From assembly GCA_002390225.1 (NCBI GenBank), contig DGOW01000051.1, forward strand, positions 8,552-72,551: 64,000 nt of DNA. The letters are read 5' to 3'. Under the pieces are notes generated by a model. The model searched no databases. It was not told where the DNA came from and saw nothing but the letters and a program-made list of their open reading frames with translations. This document shows positions 8,454-17,982 of the stretch, one piece after another. This DNA is from Gemmatimonadales bacterium UBA4456. GTDB taxonomy: Bacteria > Gemmatimonadota > Gemmatimonadetes > Longimicrobiales > Gaopeijiaceae. Position numbers and translations under genes: made by a program. The first letter of the stretch is position 1. Every line of letters begins with the position of its first letter.

Positions 8454-8790
8454 CGTTCGAATTCCGGTTCGTCTCGGCCCGCTCGTCTTTTCTGATCTTG
8501 ATGATCGCGGCTCCACCCGGGATCACGAAGAGGAGCATCGACGCAACCATCCAGGTCGGGCGGAAGCTCCACCCCACCAGTCCTTCCATAGCCCAGGCGA
8601 CGACCGCGCCAGCGACCATCGCCATGATCGCGCCTGCTCCCCATACGACCCATTCGAGCAGGTCGAGCCGCCTGATTGCACGCTGCGTCACCTCGTGCGC
8701 ACGCTCCGCAGCCTCACGGTCGGCCCGGTCGAGTTTGGGATTGGGCTTCGTTCGCGGAGTTGCACGACCCTGCGTGCGCCGGCGGCTCAC
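8446..8790 (-). CDS. Small membrane protein of unknown function between hisS and proS
   Basis: The 114-residue product has a basic, charged N-terminus (residues 1-45), then two predicted membrane helices at about 47-69 and 80-98, and a short charged tail. It overlaps hisS by 4 bp and proS by 8 bp, so it is translated within the operon and is very probably real. Its topology resembles AtpI-like or other small two-helix proteins, but I see no motif that sets its function. Confidence 0.75.
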   Translation of the reverse strand: MSRRRTQGRATPRTKPNPKLDRADREAAERAHEVTQRAIRRLDLLEWVVWGAGAIMAMVAGAVVAWAMEGLVGWSFRPTWMVASMLLFVIPGGAAIIKIRKDERAETNRNSNDG

Positions 8791-10070
8791 ACGAGCTCTG
8801 CGATCGGGATCTCCCGCTGCTCGCCGGAGGTCATGTCACGTGCTACGACGACCCCCTTCTCCAGCTCTTCAGGCCCGAGTACAAGCACCGTCCGCGCACC
8901 TTCGCGGGAGGCAGTCTTCATTTGCTTGCCAACGGTCTGTTCCTTGAGGCCGTACGAAACCGAGTACCCGCGATCACGCAAGCCATGCGCGAGCCGGAGT
9001 GCCGCCGGGCGCTCATCGGGGGTCACAGGGACGATGAAGTAGTCGACCGAGCGCGCATAGGGTGGGACGAGACCGCGATCGGCGAGCAACTCACCGAGCA
9101 CGACGTCACCCATGCCAAAGCCAACCGCCGGGTGCGGATCCCCTCCCACCAGCTCCAGAAGTCGGTCGTAGCGCCCTCCACCACAGATCGCCCGCAGCTC
9201 ACCCTCCCGATCGAACAGCTCGAAAACGATTCCCGTGTAGTACGCGAGCCCGCGCACGATCCGGAGGTCAAGCTGGACGAAGTCGCCCAGCCCCATCGCA
9301 TCGAGGGTGCTGAGGTAGTGCCGCATCCGCTCCAGTTCCGATGCGACGGCCGCATCACCCCCGAATGTCTCATCCAGCTCGTTCATGCTGGCCCCGTTCA
9401 GCAACTCTCGAAGAGTACCGATCTGCCCAGCATCCAGACCTGCCTGGTCAGCCAGCAGATGATCCGCTTTCTCCTCAGGCAGTCGTTCGATCTTGTCGAT
9501 CACTGAGAAAGCGGCCCCAAGTTGCGCCTGCTTGACCCCGATCACCGCCAAGAGAGCGGTCAGGAGTCGACGGTCGGAGACTCTCGCCGCGAAGTCGTCT
9601 GCCGTAAGTCCGAGTTCACGAAGGCCGTCGATCGCGACAGCCAGAACCTCTGCGTCGGCAGCGACATTGGCCTCGCCCACGATGTCCACGTTCCACTGGA
9701 AGTGCTCTCGGAGTCGACCGCGCTGCGCTCGCTCGTATCGGAACAGCTGAGGCATCGTGAACCAGCGGATCGGCTTGCTCAGGCTCCGACTCCGCTCGCC
9801 CAGCATGCGGGCCAGTGAGGGAGTCATCTCAGGGCGAAGTGCGACCGGACGGTCACCCTTGTCCACGAAATTGTAGAGCTGTCCGACGATCTCTTCCCCG
9901 CTCTTCTCGACGTACAGGTCGAGAGATTCGAGCGGCGGGGCGTCATACTCCTGAAATCCGTACCGTCGCGCGACACGTCGCCACGCGTCCTGGATGTGGG
10001 CGCGCAGGGCGAAGTCTTCGGGCGGGAAGTCCCGAAAGCCCGGGAGTTTGGCGAATTCCGGAGAGGCCAC
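8787..10070 (-). CDS. hisS: Histidyl-tRNA synthetase
   Basis: It attaches histidine to tRNA-His. The 427-residue protein has motif 2 (LRPEMTPSLARML then QLFRYERAQRGRLREHFQWNVD) and the histidine-specific GLAYYTGIVFEL. GGGRYD and GFGMGDVVL form motif 3, followed by an anticodon-binding domain. It starts at a GTG at 10068-10070. It overlaps the downstream membrane-protein gene by 4 bp and follows folC after 38 bp. Confidence 0.98.
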   Translation of the reverse strand: MASPEFAKLPGFRDFPPEDFALRAHIQDAWRRVARRYGFQEYDAPPLESLDLYVEKSGEEIVGQLYNFVDKGDRPVALRPEMTPSLARMLGERSRSLSKPIRWFTMPQLFRYERAQRGRLREHFQWNVDIVGEANVAADAEVLAVAIDGLRELGLTADDFAARVSDRRLLTALLAVIGVKQAQLGAAFSVIDKIERLPEEKADHLLADQAGLDAGQIGTLRELLNGASMNELDETFGGDAAVASELERMRHYLSTLDAMGLGDFVQLDLRIVRGLAYYTGIVFELFDREGELRAICGGGRYDRLLELVGGDPHPAVGFGMGDVVLGELLADRGLVPPYARSVDYFIVPVTPDERPAALRLAHGLRDRGYSVSYGLKEQTVGKQMKTASREGARTVLVLGPEELEKGVVVARDMTSGEQREIPIAELV

Positions 10071-10108
10071 GAATCGTACGTACTTCGGGGGTTGGACGGG
10101 GGGCTCCG

Positions 10109-11434
10109 TCAGAGGGGAAATCTACCCTGACCTGCGAGAGGGTCCAGCCCCAGGAGGATCATCGCAGGACCCACGGAATGCGCAGATCCAGTCACGACGA
10201 CCGTGCCAACCCCCGCCCGGCGCTGTGCCCGTTCCAGGGCGTCCTGAAAATCCGGCACCACTCGTACCCGGGTGATCGAGTCGACCAGGTCGGCCGCCGC
10301 TACCGGATCCCACTGTCGATCGAGAGGGGCAGTGGGCGGACGCGTGAGGTAGGCCGCATCGGTGCGGGACAGAAGTGGGGGCAGCATCGAACGCCAATCC
10401 TTGTCACCCAGCACGCCAACCAGCGCCACGAGCGGGCGAGGCAGTTCCAGTCGGTCGATGGTGTCGACCAGCGACACGACCCCTGCCGTGTTGTGGGCGA
10501 CATCGAAGACGAAAGTGGCGCCGTCGATGACGCGAATCTCGTCACGGCCGGGATGCACGACGGACGCCACTCCATCGACAATGTCTGCGCGGGAAGGCCG
10601 CCATGCCCCACTCAGGCGTTCCAGCATCGCGACGGCAAGTGCGGCGTTAATCGCCTGGTGATGGCCCACCAGTGGCGTTGTCAGCGGCAGGTCCCCCCAG
10701 CACTCGGTCGGTACTGTGAGGTGCGTCGCGTCTCGGGTCACAGAGATCTCGCTGATCGTCGCCTCGTCGACATGGGTGACGGGCGCCCCCACCGACGATG
10801 CACGTTCCCGCAGCAGGGCCAGGATCGCCGGCGAGGACTCAGCCGTCACAAACGGCACGCCCTTCTTGAGAATGCCTGCCTTTTCCGAGGCGATGGCCTC
10901 GAGCGTGTTACCAAGGTAGTCGGCATGATCCATCGCGACGTTCGTGATCGCTGTGACCTCAGGATGAATCACGTTCGTTGAGTCCAGGCGCCCGCCGAGT
11001 CCGACCTCCATGACACCCATCTCGACGCCTTCCCGGGCAAAGGCGTACATGGCGAGTACGGTGACGGCCTCGAAGAAGGACAGCCCGTGGTCCATGATGG
11101 GTCCTGTCGCTTCATCCGCATACGCGACCAGGCGCTCGTCGTGGATGGGGTCGCCATTGATGAGCATGCGCTCCCGGATCGAGCAGAGATGGGGCGAGGT
11201 GTACACCCCCGTCCTCCGCCCCGCTGCCTGCATGACCGAACCCACGGTCGACGTCACGGAGCCCTTACCGTTCGTGCCACCGACGTGAAGCGTCGCGTAG
11301 GCACGGTGTGGATCTCCCAACTGGGCCAGAGCCCGCTCCGTTCGCCCGAGCCCCCACTGAACCCCTGTCGCGAGCACCGGAAAGAGCCGCTCCGCAAGCG
11401 CATCGGCGAAGGGGGCGTCCGTCAGTCGCTCCAC
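10109..11434 (-). CDS. folC: Dihydrofolate synthase / folylpolyglutamate synthase
   Basis: This Mur-ligase-fold enzyme adds glutamate to dihydropteroate or to folates. The 441-residue protein carries the P-loop GTNGKGS at 53-59, SPHLCSIRERM, VEVGLGGRLDSTN and TNVAMDHADYLG, all diagnostic. The GTG start at 11432-11434 lies inside the end of accD, giving a 13-bp overlap. The accD-folC adjacency is common in bacteria. Confidence 0.97.
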   Translation of the reverse strand: MERLTDAPFADALAERLFPVLATGVQWGLGRTERALAQLGDPHRAYATLHVGGTNGKGSVTSTVGSVMQAAGRRTGVYTSPHLCSIRERMLINGDPIHDERLVAYADEATGPIMDHGLSFFEAVTVLAMYAFAREGVEMGVMEVGLGGRLDSTNVIHPEVTAITNVAMDHADYLGNTLEAIASEKAGILKKGVPFVTAESSPAILALLRERASSVGAPVTHVDEATISEISVTRDATHLTVPTECWGDLPLTTPLVGHHQAINAALAVAMLERLSGAWRPSRADIVDGVASVVHPGRDEIRVIDGATFVFDVAHNTAGVVSLVDTIDRLELPRPLVALVGVLGDKDWRSMLPPLLSRTDAAYLTRPPTAPLDRQWDPVAAADLVDSITRVRVVPDFQDALERAQRRAGVGTVVVTGSAHSVGPAMILLGLDPLAGQGRFPL

Positions 11435-12270
11435 CCGGCGAACTGATGCCGGAGGACCGTACCGATCGTGGCCTTGAGTTCACGACGGTCGACCACTCGA
11501 TCGACCATCCCGTGCTCCTGAAGGAACTCGGCACGCTGGAATCCCGCAGGAAGCTCCTGCTTGATCGTCTCTTCGATTACGCGGGGACCGGCAAAGCCGA
11601 TCAGAGCTCCGGGCTCGGCGATGTTCACGTCCCCGAGCATCGCGTATGAAGCCGTTACGCCACCTGTGGTCGGATGCGTGAGGATCGAGATGAACGGTAG
11701 ACCTTCGTCGTGCATCCTGGCCAGCACCGTCGACACCTTCGCCATCTGCATGAGCGAGTAGATGCCCTCCTGCATGCGGGCTCCACCCGAGGCACTCACG
11801 ATCAGCAGTGGGATTTTCTTCTTGAGCGCCATCATTCCGGCTCGCGCGATCTTTTCACCCACCACGGAGCCCATGGAGCCACCGATGAAGTCGAAGTCCA
11901 TCACTGCAAGTGAAACCTCGATCTCGTCGAGCGTCCCAGTGCCCGAGACCAGTGCCTCGTTCTTCCCTTTCGCCTCCGCGACCGCAATACGCACCGGGTA
12001 GTCCTTCAGGTCGGAGAACCCCAACGGATCGGCCGCCTTGAGTTCGACGTCCAACTCCTTGAACGATCCAGCGTCGAGCAGGATGCTCACGTACGCATGG
12101 GCTCCGATCCGCAGGTGATGACTGCAGTTCGGGCAGACGTTCAGGTTCTGGGCGAGACGCTCTCGGTAGAGGATCTCTCCGCAGCCTTTGCACTTGTCGA
12201 AGACGTCGGTCGGGACGTCTCTGCGGTCCTCGGCCTTGAGGGGCTTCTTGTCCTTGCGGAACCAGGCCAT
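11422..12270 (-). CDS. accD: Acetyl-CoA carboxylase carboxyltransferase subunit beta
   Basis: AccD and AccA together transfer the carboxyl group from biotin-BCCP to acetyl-CoA, making malonyl-CoA for fatty acids. The 282-residue protein has the four-Cys zinc ribbon at C27, C30, C46 and C49, followed by the crotonase-fold carboxyltransferase core with SASGGARMQEG and THPTTGGVTASYAMLGD. The accA gene is not in this window. It lies between rodA and folC in the same strand run. Confidence 0.98.
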   Translation of the reverse strand: MAWFRKDKKPLKAEDRRDVPTDVFDKCKGCGEILYRERLAQNLNVCPNCSHHLRIGAHAYVSILLDAGSFKELDVELKAADPLGFSDLKDYPVRIAVAEAKGKNEALVSGTGTLDEIEVSLAVMDFDFIGGSMGSVVGEKIARAGMMALKKKIPLLIVSASGGARMQEGIYSLMQMAKVSTVLARMHDEGLPFISILTHPTTGGVTASYAMLGDVNIAEPGALIGFAGPRVIEETIKQELPAGFQRAEFLQEHGMVDRVVDRRELKATIGTVLRHQFAGWSD

Positions 12271-12301
12271 GGGGCTCCTGTCGCTTCGGATCGGGAGGGT
12301 G

Positions 12302-13540
12302 TCAGGCGCGCTCGTGTGCGACCCGAACTGCGATCGCTACGGCCACCCACGACATCAGGAGGAAGGTCCCTCCGTAGCTCACGAACGGCAGCGGAATGCC
12401 GGTGATCGGTACAACTCCGACCGTCATTCCCACGTTCACGAAGACGTGGACCAGCCACGCTCCGAAGATACCGAGGAGCACCAGACCGGCAAAGGGCGAA
12501 TCCGTGTTTCCCGCGAGGCCCACGAGCCTCGTGAGGACACACGCGAAGACGACGATCGCAAGCGTTGTCCCCATGAACCCCAGTTCCTCACCGACGACAC
12601 TGAAGATGAAGTCCGTATGCTGTTCCGGCAGGAAGTCGAGTCGCTTCTGCAAACCCTGTGTGAAGCCCTGCCCCCAGAACTGGCCACTCCCGACCGCGAC
12701 CTTCGACTGAATCACGTGGTATCCGGCGCCACGCGGATCGACTTCAGGGTTCAGGAAGACGAGAATGCGATTCCGCTGGTACGAGGCGAGCGAATTCCAG
12801 AGCGGTCGGGCCAGCGTAGCGGACGCGAAGTTAGCCAGGACGAGCGCGACCGACTCGAACAGGAAGAGCCGAGAGCGCAGGAAGAGGATCATGCACCCGA
12901 TCACCACCAAGATGTATATCGACCATACCACGGTGTTGTACGCGAGGAAGAGGCCGATCACCGGGCTGGCGACAAGCATGAGAAGCCAGACGGGTGCCGC
13001 AGCCCAGTACAGCATTGCGAACAGGATGCCAACGAACGCCAATGCCGTGCCCAGGTCGGGCTGCAGCATCACGAGACCGAGCGGTAGCCCGACGACCGCC
13101 CCCGGCTTGACGAGCTCCCGGAGTGAGGTCAATCCCGTCTCTCGTGTAGATAGGAGCTGAGCGAGCGCAAGGATGGTGGCGATCTTTGCGATCTCAGCGG
13201 GTTGAAAACCGAAGCCGCCGATGTTGATCCATGACTTCACGCCGGTGGCCGTGCCACGACCCTCCCCTATGACCAGGGTGAGAGCGAGGAGCACCACGCT
13301 GATCACGTACGAGGGAAGTGCCGCCCATACGATCCACCGAACGGGGATGCGTGAGACCGCAGAGAACACTACCAGCGCGATGATCAGCCACTGAACCTGC
13401 CGTACCCAGGCATCCGCAGTGACAACGTTCGGTACCGAGACCTGGCCGGCCGAGTAGATCATCGCGATGCCGAACGCGCTCAGCATCAGGATCCCGAAGA
13501 ACAGAGGACGGTCCAGCGTCCATCGCTCGAGGAACCTCAT
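12302..13540 (-). CDS. rodA: SEDS peptidoglycan glycosyltransferase RodA
   Basis: RodA polymerises lipid II glycan strands during lateral-wall growth together with PBP2. The 412-residue protein has about ten hydrophobic helices, the family-specific ATGVKSWINIGGFGFQPAEIAKIA and a C-terminal PITGIPLPFVSYGGTFLLMSW. It overlaps mrdA by 4 bp (ATGA) and completes the mreBCD-mrdA-rodA elongasome cluster. The context with PBP2 and MreB favours RodA over FtsW. Confidence 0.96.
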   Translation of the reverse strand: MRFLERWTLDRPLFFGILMLSAFGIAMIYSAGQVSVPNVVTADAWVRQVQWLIIALVVFSAVSRIPVRWIVWAALPSYVISVVLLALTLVIGEGRGTATGVKSWINIGGFGFQPAEIAKIATILALAQLLSTRETGLTSLRELVKPGAVVGLPLGLVMLQPDLGTALAFVGILFAMLYWAAAPVWLLMLVASPVIGLFLAYNTVVWSIYILVVIGCMILFLRSRLFLFESVALVLANFASATLARPLWNSLASYQRNRILVFLNPEVDPRGAGYHVIQSKVAVGSGQFWGQGFTQGLQKRLDFLPEQHTDFIFSVVGEELGFMGTTLAIVVFACVLTRLVGLAGNTDSPFAGLVLLGIFGAWLVHVFVNVGMTVGVVPITGIPLPFVSYGGTFLLMSWVAVAIAVRVAHERA

Positions 13541-15423
13541 CGGCCACCCTGCTCCACAAAGGCCTGTGGGAACCGCTCTCGGTACCAGCGCGGAATCGGC
13601 CCGGTCATGATGTGTTCCCGATACGTCTGGATCGTATCGATGGGCATACCGCGTTTCGCGCGCAGGTAGTAATCAGCCGTCTTTGCCACGATCGGGGCAG
13701 CAATCTGTCCGCCGCTTTGCCCGAACTCGATGATCACGACGACGACAATCTCCGGGGGTTCACCTGGAGGCCCCGCCATGCCTGCGAACCAGGCATGATC
13801 TTCGGCGAGGCCGCGAACACTCAGTGGATTCTGCCCAGTACCGGTCTTGCCGAAGACATCCCAGTATTCGAGTGCCGTCCCGAAGTGCGCGGTACCGCCA
13901 GGAGCCGTGACCATGCGCATTCCCTCCTGCAGGGACGCGATGTGCTCGGCTTCGAGGTTCAGCTCCCACCCATCCACACGCGGCGCATCTTGCGCGATCG
14001 TCGGGGCCGGCGCCGAGCCATCGCCTGCGAGGGCGACGTAGAACTGAGCCATCTTGAGCGGGGTCTGTGAGTTAGGACCCTGCCCGATGGCAAGATTGAG
14101 CGCCTCACCTTCCGTCGGACGATATCCGAACTGTCGACGGAACCAATCCAGTTCGTCCGGGAAGATGCCTCGACTTTCCTGAGGAAGGTCAACGCCGCAC
14201 TGCTGACTGAAACCGATCTCGGTCGACCGATTCATCAGGCGCTCAAGCCCGATCCTCAGGCCCAGCTGGTAGAAATAAACATCGCACGAGTTTCCGATCG
14301 CCTCGGCGAGCGTGTTGTATCCGTGTCCGCCTCGGTCCCAGCAGCCCCAGAAGCGATTTCCCCAGTACCACTGACCCTCACACGGGTCTGGCATGTATTC
14401 ATCGGGTGTTACGACACCGGCATCCAGCGCGATCCCGGCGGAGGCGAGCTTCCACGTCGATGCAGGGGCGTAGAGACCAAGGACTGAACGATCGAAGAGT
14501 GGCTTGCGCTCGTCGGAGTTAAGCCCGTCCCACGTCTCCGTGTCGATGCCTCCCACGAAGGAATTGGGGTCGTACCCCGGGGCCGAGTACATGGCGAGGA
14601 CACCTCCATCCGCCGGGTCGAGCGCCACGACTGCCCCCGACATCGAGTCGGGAAAGATCTCGTGGATCCACTGCTGGAGACCGAAGTCGAGGTTGAGGTG
14701 AAGGTCCTCACCTTCGATTGCGGGGGTCCGCTCCACTCCAGTGAAGTCACCGACGATGCGTCCGCGCGCGTCAAATTCGACCCAGCGGACTCCCTGCCTG
14801 CCCTGCAGCGTCGATTCGTACTGCCGCTCAATCCCGATCTTCCCGACGATCATCCCGGCGTCATAGATCGAATCGGGGAACCTGGGCATCGCAAGCTCCT
14901 CTGCGGTAACCTCGCCCACGTAGCCCGTAATATGCCCGGCAGCGGCGCCCAGGTTGTACCGGCGACGGGGCCGCATGTCGATGTATACGCCCGGGAAGGA
15001 GGTTCGTCGCTCCTCGAGAGCGGCAATGACTTCGAAGTCGGCATCCGAGTCGACGATGACCTCGCGCCCGAAGCGACGCAGTCGCGCAATCACCTGCTCG
15101 ATCCGCTCGTCCGACAGCTCCATGTGATCCGCCATACGGTTCAGCGTAGCCCGCACGGAGTCGACCGGTCCGGGAAGAATCGTGATCGAGTACCCCGGCA
15201 CGTTGTCCGCGATGATGACGTTGTTGCGGTCGTAGATGGTGCCACGAGGTGGCGGGATCGGGAGGATACGAACCCGATTCGAGCTCGCCCGCAGCAACCA
15301 GTCTTCAGACTGGACCACCTGCACACGGAAGAACGCCACGATCAGAATTCCGAGGATGAGGCCCGTGGCTGCGTACATACCGTGCGCTCGGCGGCGGCGT
15401 GCCTGCGGGTGATGGATGTTCAT
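13537..15423 (-). CDS. mrdA: Penicillin-binding protein 2 (elongasome transpeptidase)
   Basis: PBP2 cross-links peptidoglycan in lateral-wall synthesis with RodA. The 628-residue protein has one N-terminal membrane anchor (about residues 16-36), a dimerisation domain with PPPRGTIYDRN, and a transpeptidase domain. The active Ser322 and K325 sit in PASTWK, a variant of the usual PGSTFK. SCD (GNSCDVYFY) is the second motif and GKTGTGQN the KTG motif. It overlaps mreD and rodA by 4 bp each. Confidence 0.97.
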   Translation of the reverse strand: MNIHHPQARRRRAHGMYAATGLILGILIVAFFRVQVVQSEDWLLRASSNRVRILPIPPPRGTIYDRNNVIIADNVPGYSITILPGPVDSVRATLNRMADHMELSDERIEQVIARLRRFGREVIVDSDADFEVIAALEERRTSFPGVYIDMRPRRRYNLGAAAGHITGYVGEVTAEELAMPRFPDSIYDAGMIVGKIGIERQYESTLQGRQGVRWVEFDARGRIVGDFTGVERTPAIEGEDLHLNLDFGLQQWIHEIFPDSMSGAVVALDPADGGVLAMYSAPGYDPNSFVGGIDTETWDGLNSDERKPLFDRSVLGLYAPASTWKLASAGIALDAGVVTPDEYMPDPCEGQWYWGNRFWGCWDRGGHGYNTLAEAIGNSCDVYFYQLGLRIGLERLMNRSTEIGFSQQCGVDLPQESRGIFPDELDWFRRQFGYRPTEGEALNLAIGQGPNSQTPLKMAQFYVALAGDGSAPAPTIAQDAPRVDGWELNLEAEHIASLQEGMRMVTAPGGTAHFGTALEYWDVFGKTGTGQNPLSVRGLAEDHAWFAGMAGPPGEPPEIVVVVIIEFGQSGGQIAAPIVAKTADYYLRAKRGMPIDTIQTYREHIMTGPIPRWYRERFPQAFVEQGGR

Positions 15424-15908
15424 ACGTCACCCCAGGCACCGAGCAACCATGACATCCCCAGTGCAATCCCCGCGACGTACAGGCTCCCGACCGCTCCCTG
15501 CAACACGACCTGCTCCACGAACGGCTGGCGGACCTCCCTGCCCATGGTAATCCAGTGAACGAGATCCCGAGTCCATTTTCCCATGAACACATACGCCGGC
15601 AAGAAGTGCCTTGAATCTCCGACGAACAGGTCACGGGTGATCGCTCCTCCCGCCGCCACAATGGTCATTGCGATGGAGTTCGCTCCGAAGGCGAGCACGC
15701 TCATCGCGTCTTCGAGCAACCCGGTGGTCAATCCGAGCACGGACGCCCTCCCAAGCGACGTCTCCCGAGCGGCGATCAGGAGTCCGAGGGTCAGTAGATC
15801 CGGTGCGCCACGACCGTAGGAGAGTCCGATGTGCAGGACGAAGTGAAGGACGAAGAGCAGCCCGACGAGGATCCAGAGCGAGACCGTCCGGACATCGACC
15901 TCGTTCAC
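15420..15908 (-). CDS. mreD: Rod shape-determining protein MreD
   Basis: This 162-residue integral membrane protein has about five hydrophobic helices, with a short arginine or glycine loop such as GLSYGRGAPDLLTLGLLIAA. MreD is poorly conserved, so the call rests on size, topology and position between mreC and mrdA with 4-bp overlaps on both sides. It is thought to link MreC to the PBP2-RodA enzyme pair in the membrane. Confidence 0.9.
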   Translation of the reverse strand: MNEVDVRTVSLWILVGLLFVLHFVLHIGLSYGRGAPDLLTLGLLIAARETSLGRASVLGLTTGLLEDAMSVLAFGANSIAMTIVAAGGAITRDLFVGDSRHFLPAYVFMGKWTRDLVHWITMGREVRQPFVEQVVLQGAVGSLYVAGIALGMSWLLGAWGDV

Positions 15909-16786
15909 CGGTTGTCACCCCCGGGGGCGATCACACCGACCGTATCCTGCGCCCACACCTGTGAGGCATCGTCCCCGGAGTCCGAGACGAGCACCAGCAC
16001 GTGCGTGGCAGCGGCGGGCTCTGCGATCGGCTCAAGGTAGTATGCCTTCCGCCATGTACCCTCTGCTTCCGCTACGCCAAGCACCGTGCCGATCGGAATG
16101 CCACGAGGAAAGATCCCCCCCAAACCACTCGTGAGCACCGCCTGCCCCGAGTCGAAGGGCTCGTGGAACGGGATGCCGTTGATGACGAGCCTGTCCTCTT
16201 CGCGAAACGATCCACGACGACTCTCAATCAATCCGTAGGCTGATCCGTCGGCCAGCATCGCGCTGGGGCGAAAGTCCGGATGTGTCCAGTCGATCCCGGA
16301 CGAGTTGGCGGTCCGGGTCTCACGGATGACCCCCACCAGCCCGGTCGGAGACACCACCGGTGCTCCGGCACGAATACCATCACGGGTCCCTACGTCGACC
16401 AAGAACGTACTCTCTGACCCGGGAGTCCCCGGGCGATGTATCGTCGCGGGGCGGTACGTCGCGCCCGCGCGCTCCTGCAGCTCCAGAAGGTCCCGCAGTG
16501 TCTCGTTCTCATCGGCTACCGCCTGATGCGTCGACATCGCCGCAGAGAGTGAGTCAACGGTCACCTGCAGAGCCTCGACACGAACACGCCGGGCGCCCAC
16601 ATCGGTCAGGAGGCCCTGCATGGCGATGAAGGGTCGGAGGGCAGAGACCTGAAGCGCGGAAGAGATCCGTTCCTGTGTTGTCGACGGCAGGTAGACCGTC
16701 CCGAACGCAAAGAGCAGCACAAAGGCCGTTAGCGTAAGATCTCGGCCGGGGCTGCCTGATTCCGGCTCGCTGCCGTAGAAAGGCAA
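15905..16786 (-). CDS. mreC: Rod shape-determining protein MreC
   Basis: MreC is a periplasmic scaffold of the elongasome. The 293-residue protein has one membrane helix (about residues 18-35), a coiled-coil segment with ENETLRDLLELQERAG, and the double beta-barrel domain with VDVGTRDGIRAGAPVVSPTGLVGVI and FPRGIPIGTV. The start is a TTG at 16784-16786 with a GGAGG Shine-Dalgarno seven bases upstream, right after the mreB stop. It overlaps mreD by 4 bp. Confidence 0.95.
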   Translation of the reverse strand: MPFYGSEPESGSPGRDLTLTAFVLLFAFGTVYLPSTTQERISSALQVSALRPFIAMQGLLTDVGARRVRVEALQVTVDSLSAAMSTHQAVADENETLRDLLELQERAGATYRPATIHRPGTPGSESTFLVDVGTRDGIRAGAPVVSPTGLVGVIRETRTANSSGIDWTHPDFRPSAMLADGSAYGLIESRRGSFREEDRLVINGIPFHEPFDSGQAVLTSGLGGIFPRGIPIGTVLGVAEAEGTWRKAYYLEPIAEPAAATHVLVLVSDSGDDASQVWAQDTVGVIAPGGDNR

Positions 16787-16798
16787 CTCAGAGCCTCC

Positions 16799-17845
16799 CT
16801 ACTGAACGAGGACCGTACGGTACTTGGTCAGGTCGTCGAGAATGCGACCTGCGCCGCGCACGACGCACGTCAGCGGCTCCTCGTCGACATGGATCGGCAG
16901 ATTCGTCTCGTGCTTGAGCAGCTTGTCGAGCCCACGGATCAAGGCCCCTCCGCCGGTCATCATGATCCCGCGGTCCACAATATCGGAGGAAAGTTCCGGG
17001 GGAGTGATCTCCAGCGCACGACGCACGGCATCGACGATCGCCTGGATCGGCTCCTGGATGCACTCACGAACCTCCTGCGAGTGCGCGAGGACTGTTTTCG
17101 GGATGCCCGACACGAGATCCCGGCCCTTAACCTCCATCTCCCGCTCCTCGCCGTAGTCGAACGCCGAGCCGATCTGAACCTTGATCGCCTCCGCTGTCGG
17201 CTCACCGATGAGCAGGTTGTAGTTCTTGCGCAGGAACGTCACGATCGCCGCGTCGAGCTCGTCTCCCCCGACGCGAATCGACGTATCCGAAACGATGCCC
17301 GAGAGCGCGATGACCGCGATCTCAGTCGTTCCACCCCCAATATCGATCACCATGTTGCCTGTGGGCGTTTCGACGGGGAGCCCCACACCGATCGCGGCTG
17401 CCATCGGCTCATCCACCATGAAAACATTCTTCGCTCCGGCGGACATCGCGGACGAGCGCACGGCACGGCGCTCCAACTCCGTGATTCCCGACGGCACGCC
17501 GACGACCACCGTCGGCTTGATGCGGAAGATGCGCTTGGACGTGACCTGCTTGAGGAAATGCCGAAGCATCATCTCCGTCACATCAACATCGGCGATGACG
17601 CCGTCTTTGAGAGGACGAATCGCTTCGATCCCCTCAGGGGTGCGGCCGAGCATGCGCTTGGCTTCAAGTCCGATGCCGAGAATACGGCGGCTCCCCCGCT
17701 CAACCGCGACCACGGAGGGCTCGTTCAGCACGATGCCCTCACCCTTCACGTAGACGAGCGTGTTCGCAGTCCCCAGGTCGACGGCGATGTCATTCACCGG
17801 GATTAATCGGCCGGAGCTCAGCCAGTTGGTCAGTTCAGGAAGCAA
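16799..17845 (-). CDS. mreB: Actin-like cell-shape protein MreB
   Basis: MreB forms membrane-bound filaments that orient the elongasome. The 348-residue protein has the actin-fold phosphate 1 motif DLGTANTLVYVKG, phosphate 2 VIDIGGGTTEIAVIALSG, EPMAAAIG, and the adenosine motif MTGGGALIRGLD. The frame begins at a TTG at 17843-17845. A GTG at 17795-17797 is an alternative start just before the conserved NDIAVDLGTANT. Neither start has a good Shine-Dalgarno. It heads mreBCD-mrdA-rodA. Confidence 0.97.
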   Translation of the reverse strand: MLPELTNWLSSGRLIPVNDIAVDLGTANTLVYVKGEGIVLNEPSVVAVERGSRRILGIGLEAKRMLGRTPEGIEAIRPLKDGVIADVDVTEMMLRHFLKQVTSKRIFRIKPTVVVGVPSGITELERRAVRSSAMSAGAKNVFMVDEPMAAAIGVGLPVETPTGNMVIDIGGGTTEIAVIALSGIVSDTSIRVGGDELDAAIVTFLRKNYNLLIGEPTAEAIKVQIGSAFDYGEEREMEVKGRDLVSGIPKTVLAHSQEVRECIQEPIQAIVDAVRRALEITPPELSSDIVDRGIMMTGGGALIRGLDKLLKHETNLPIHVDEEPLTCVVRGAGRILDDLTKYRTVLVQ

Positions 17846-17982
17846 CGTGATGCCTGTTCCGGCGGCGCAAGGCGTTTGGGGATACTAGGTTGACACATCA
17901 GTGATCTGCGGATGAACATACGTTTACCGAGAGCTGCGTGCCAGTCTTTCTGCAGCTTCCGGACCCATGGCAGTGCTGGCTC

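Noticed and set aside
9815..10981. A 388-codon plus-strand open frame
   Set aside because: It spans the hisS-folC junction on the opposite strand and has no recognisable domain.
12188..13087. A 299-codon plus-strand open frame antisense to rodA and accD
   Set aside because: It is highly charged and repetitive, with no family motif, while rodA and accD are intact on the other strand.
17891..17919. TTGACA box on the plus strand between mreB and dut
   Set aside because: It has only a poor -10 at the right distance and no plus-strand gene downstream.
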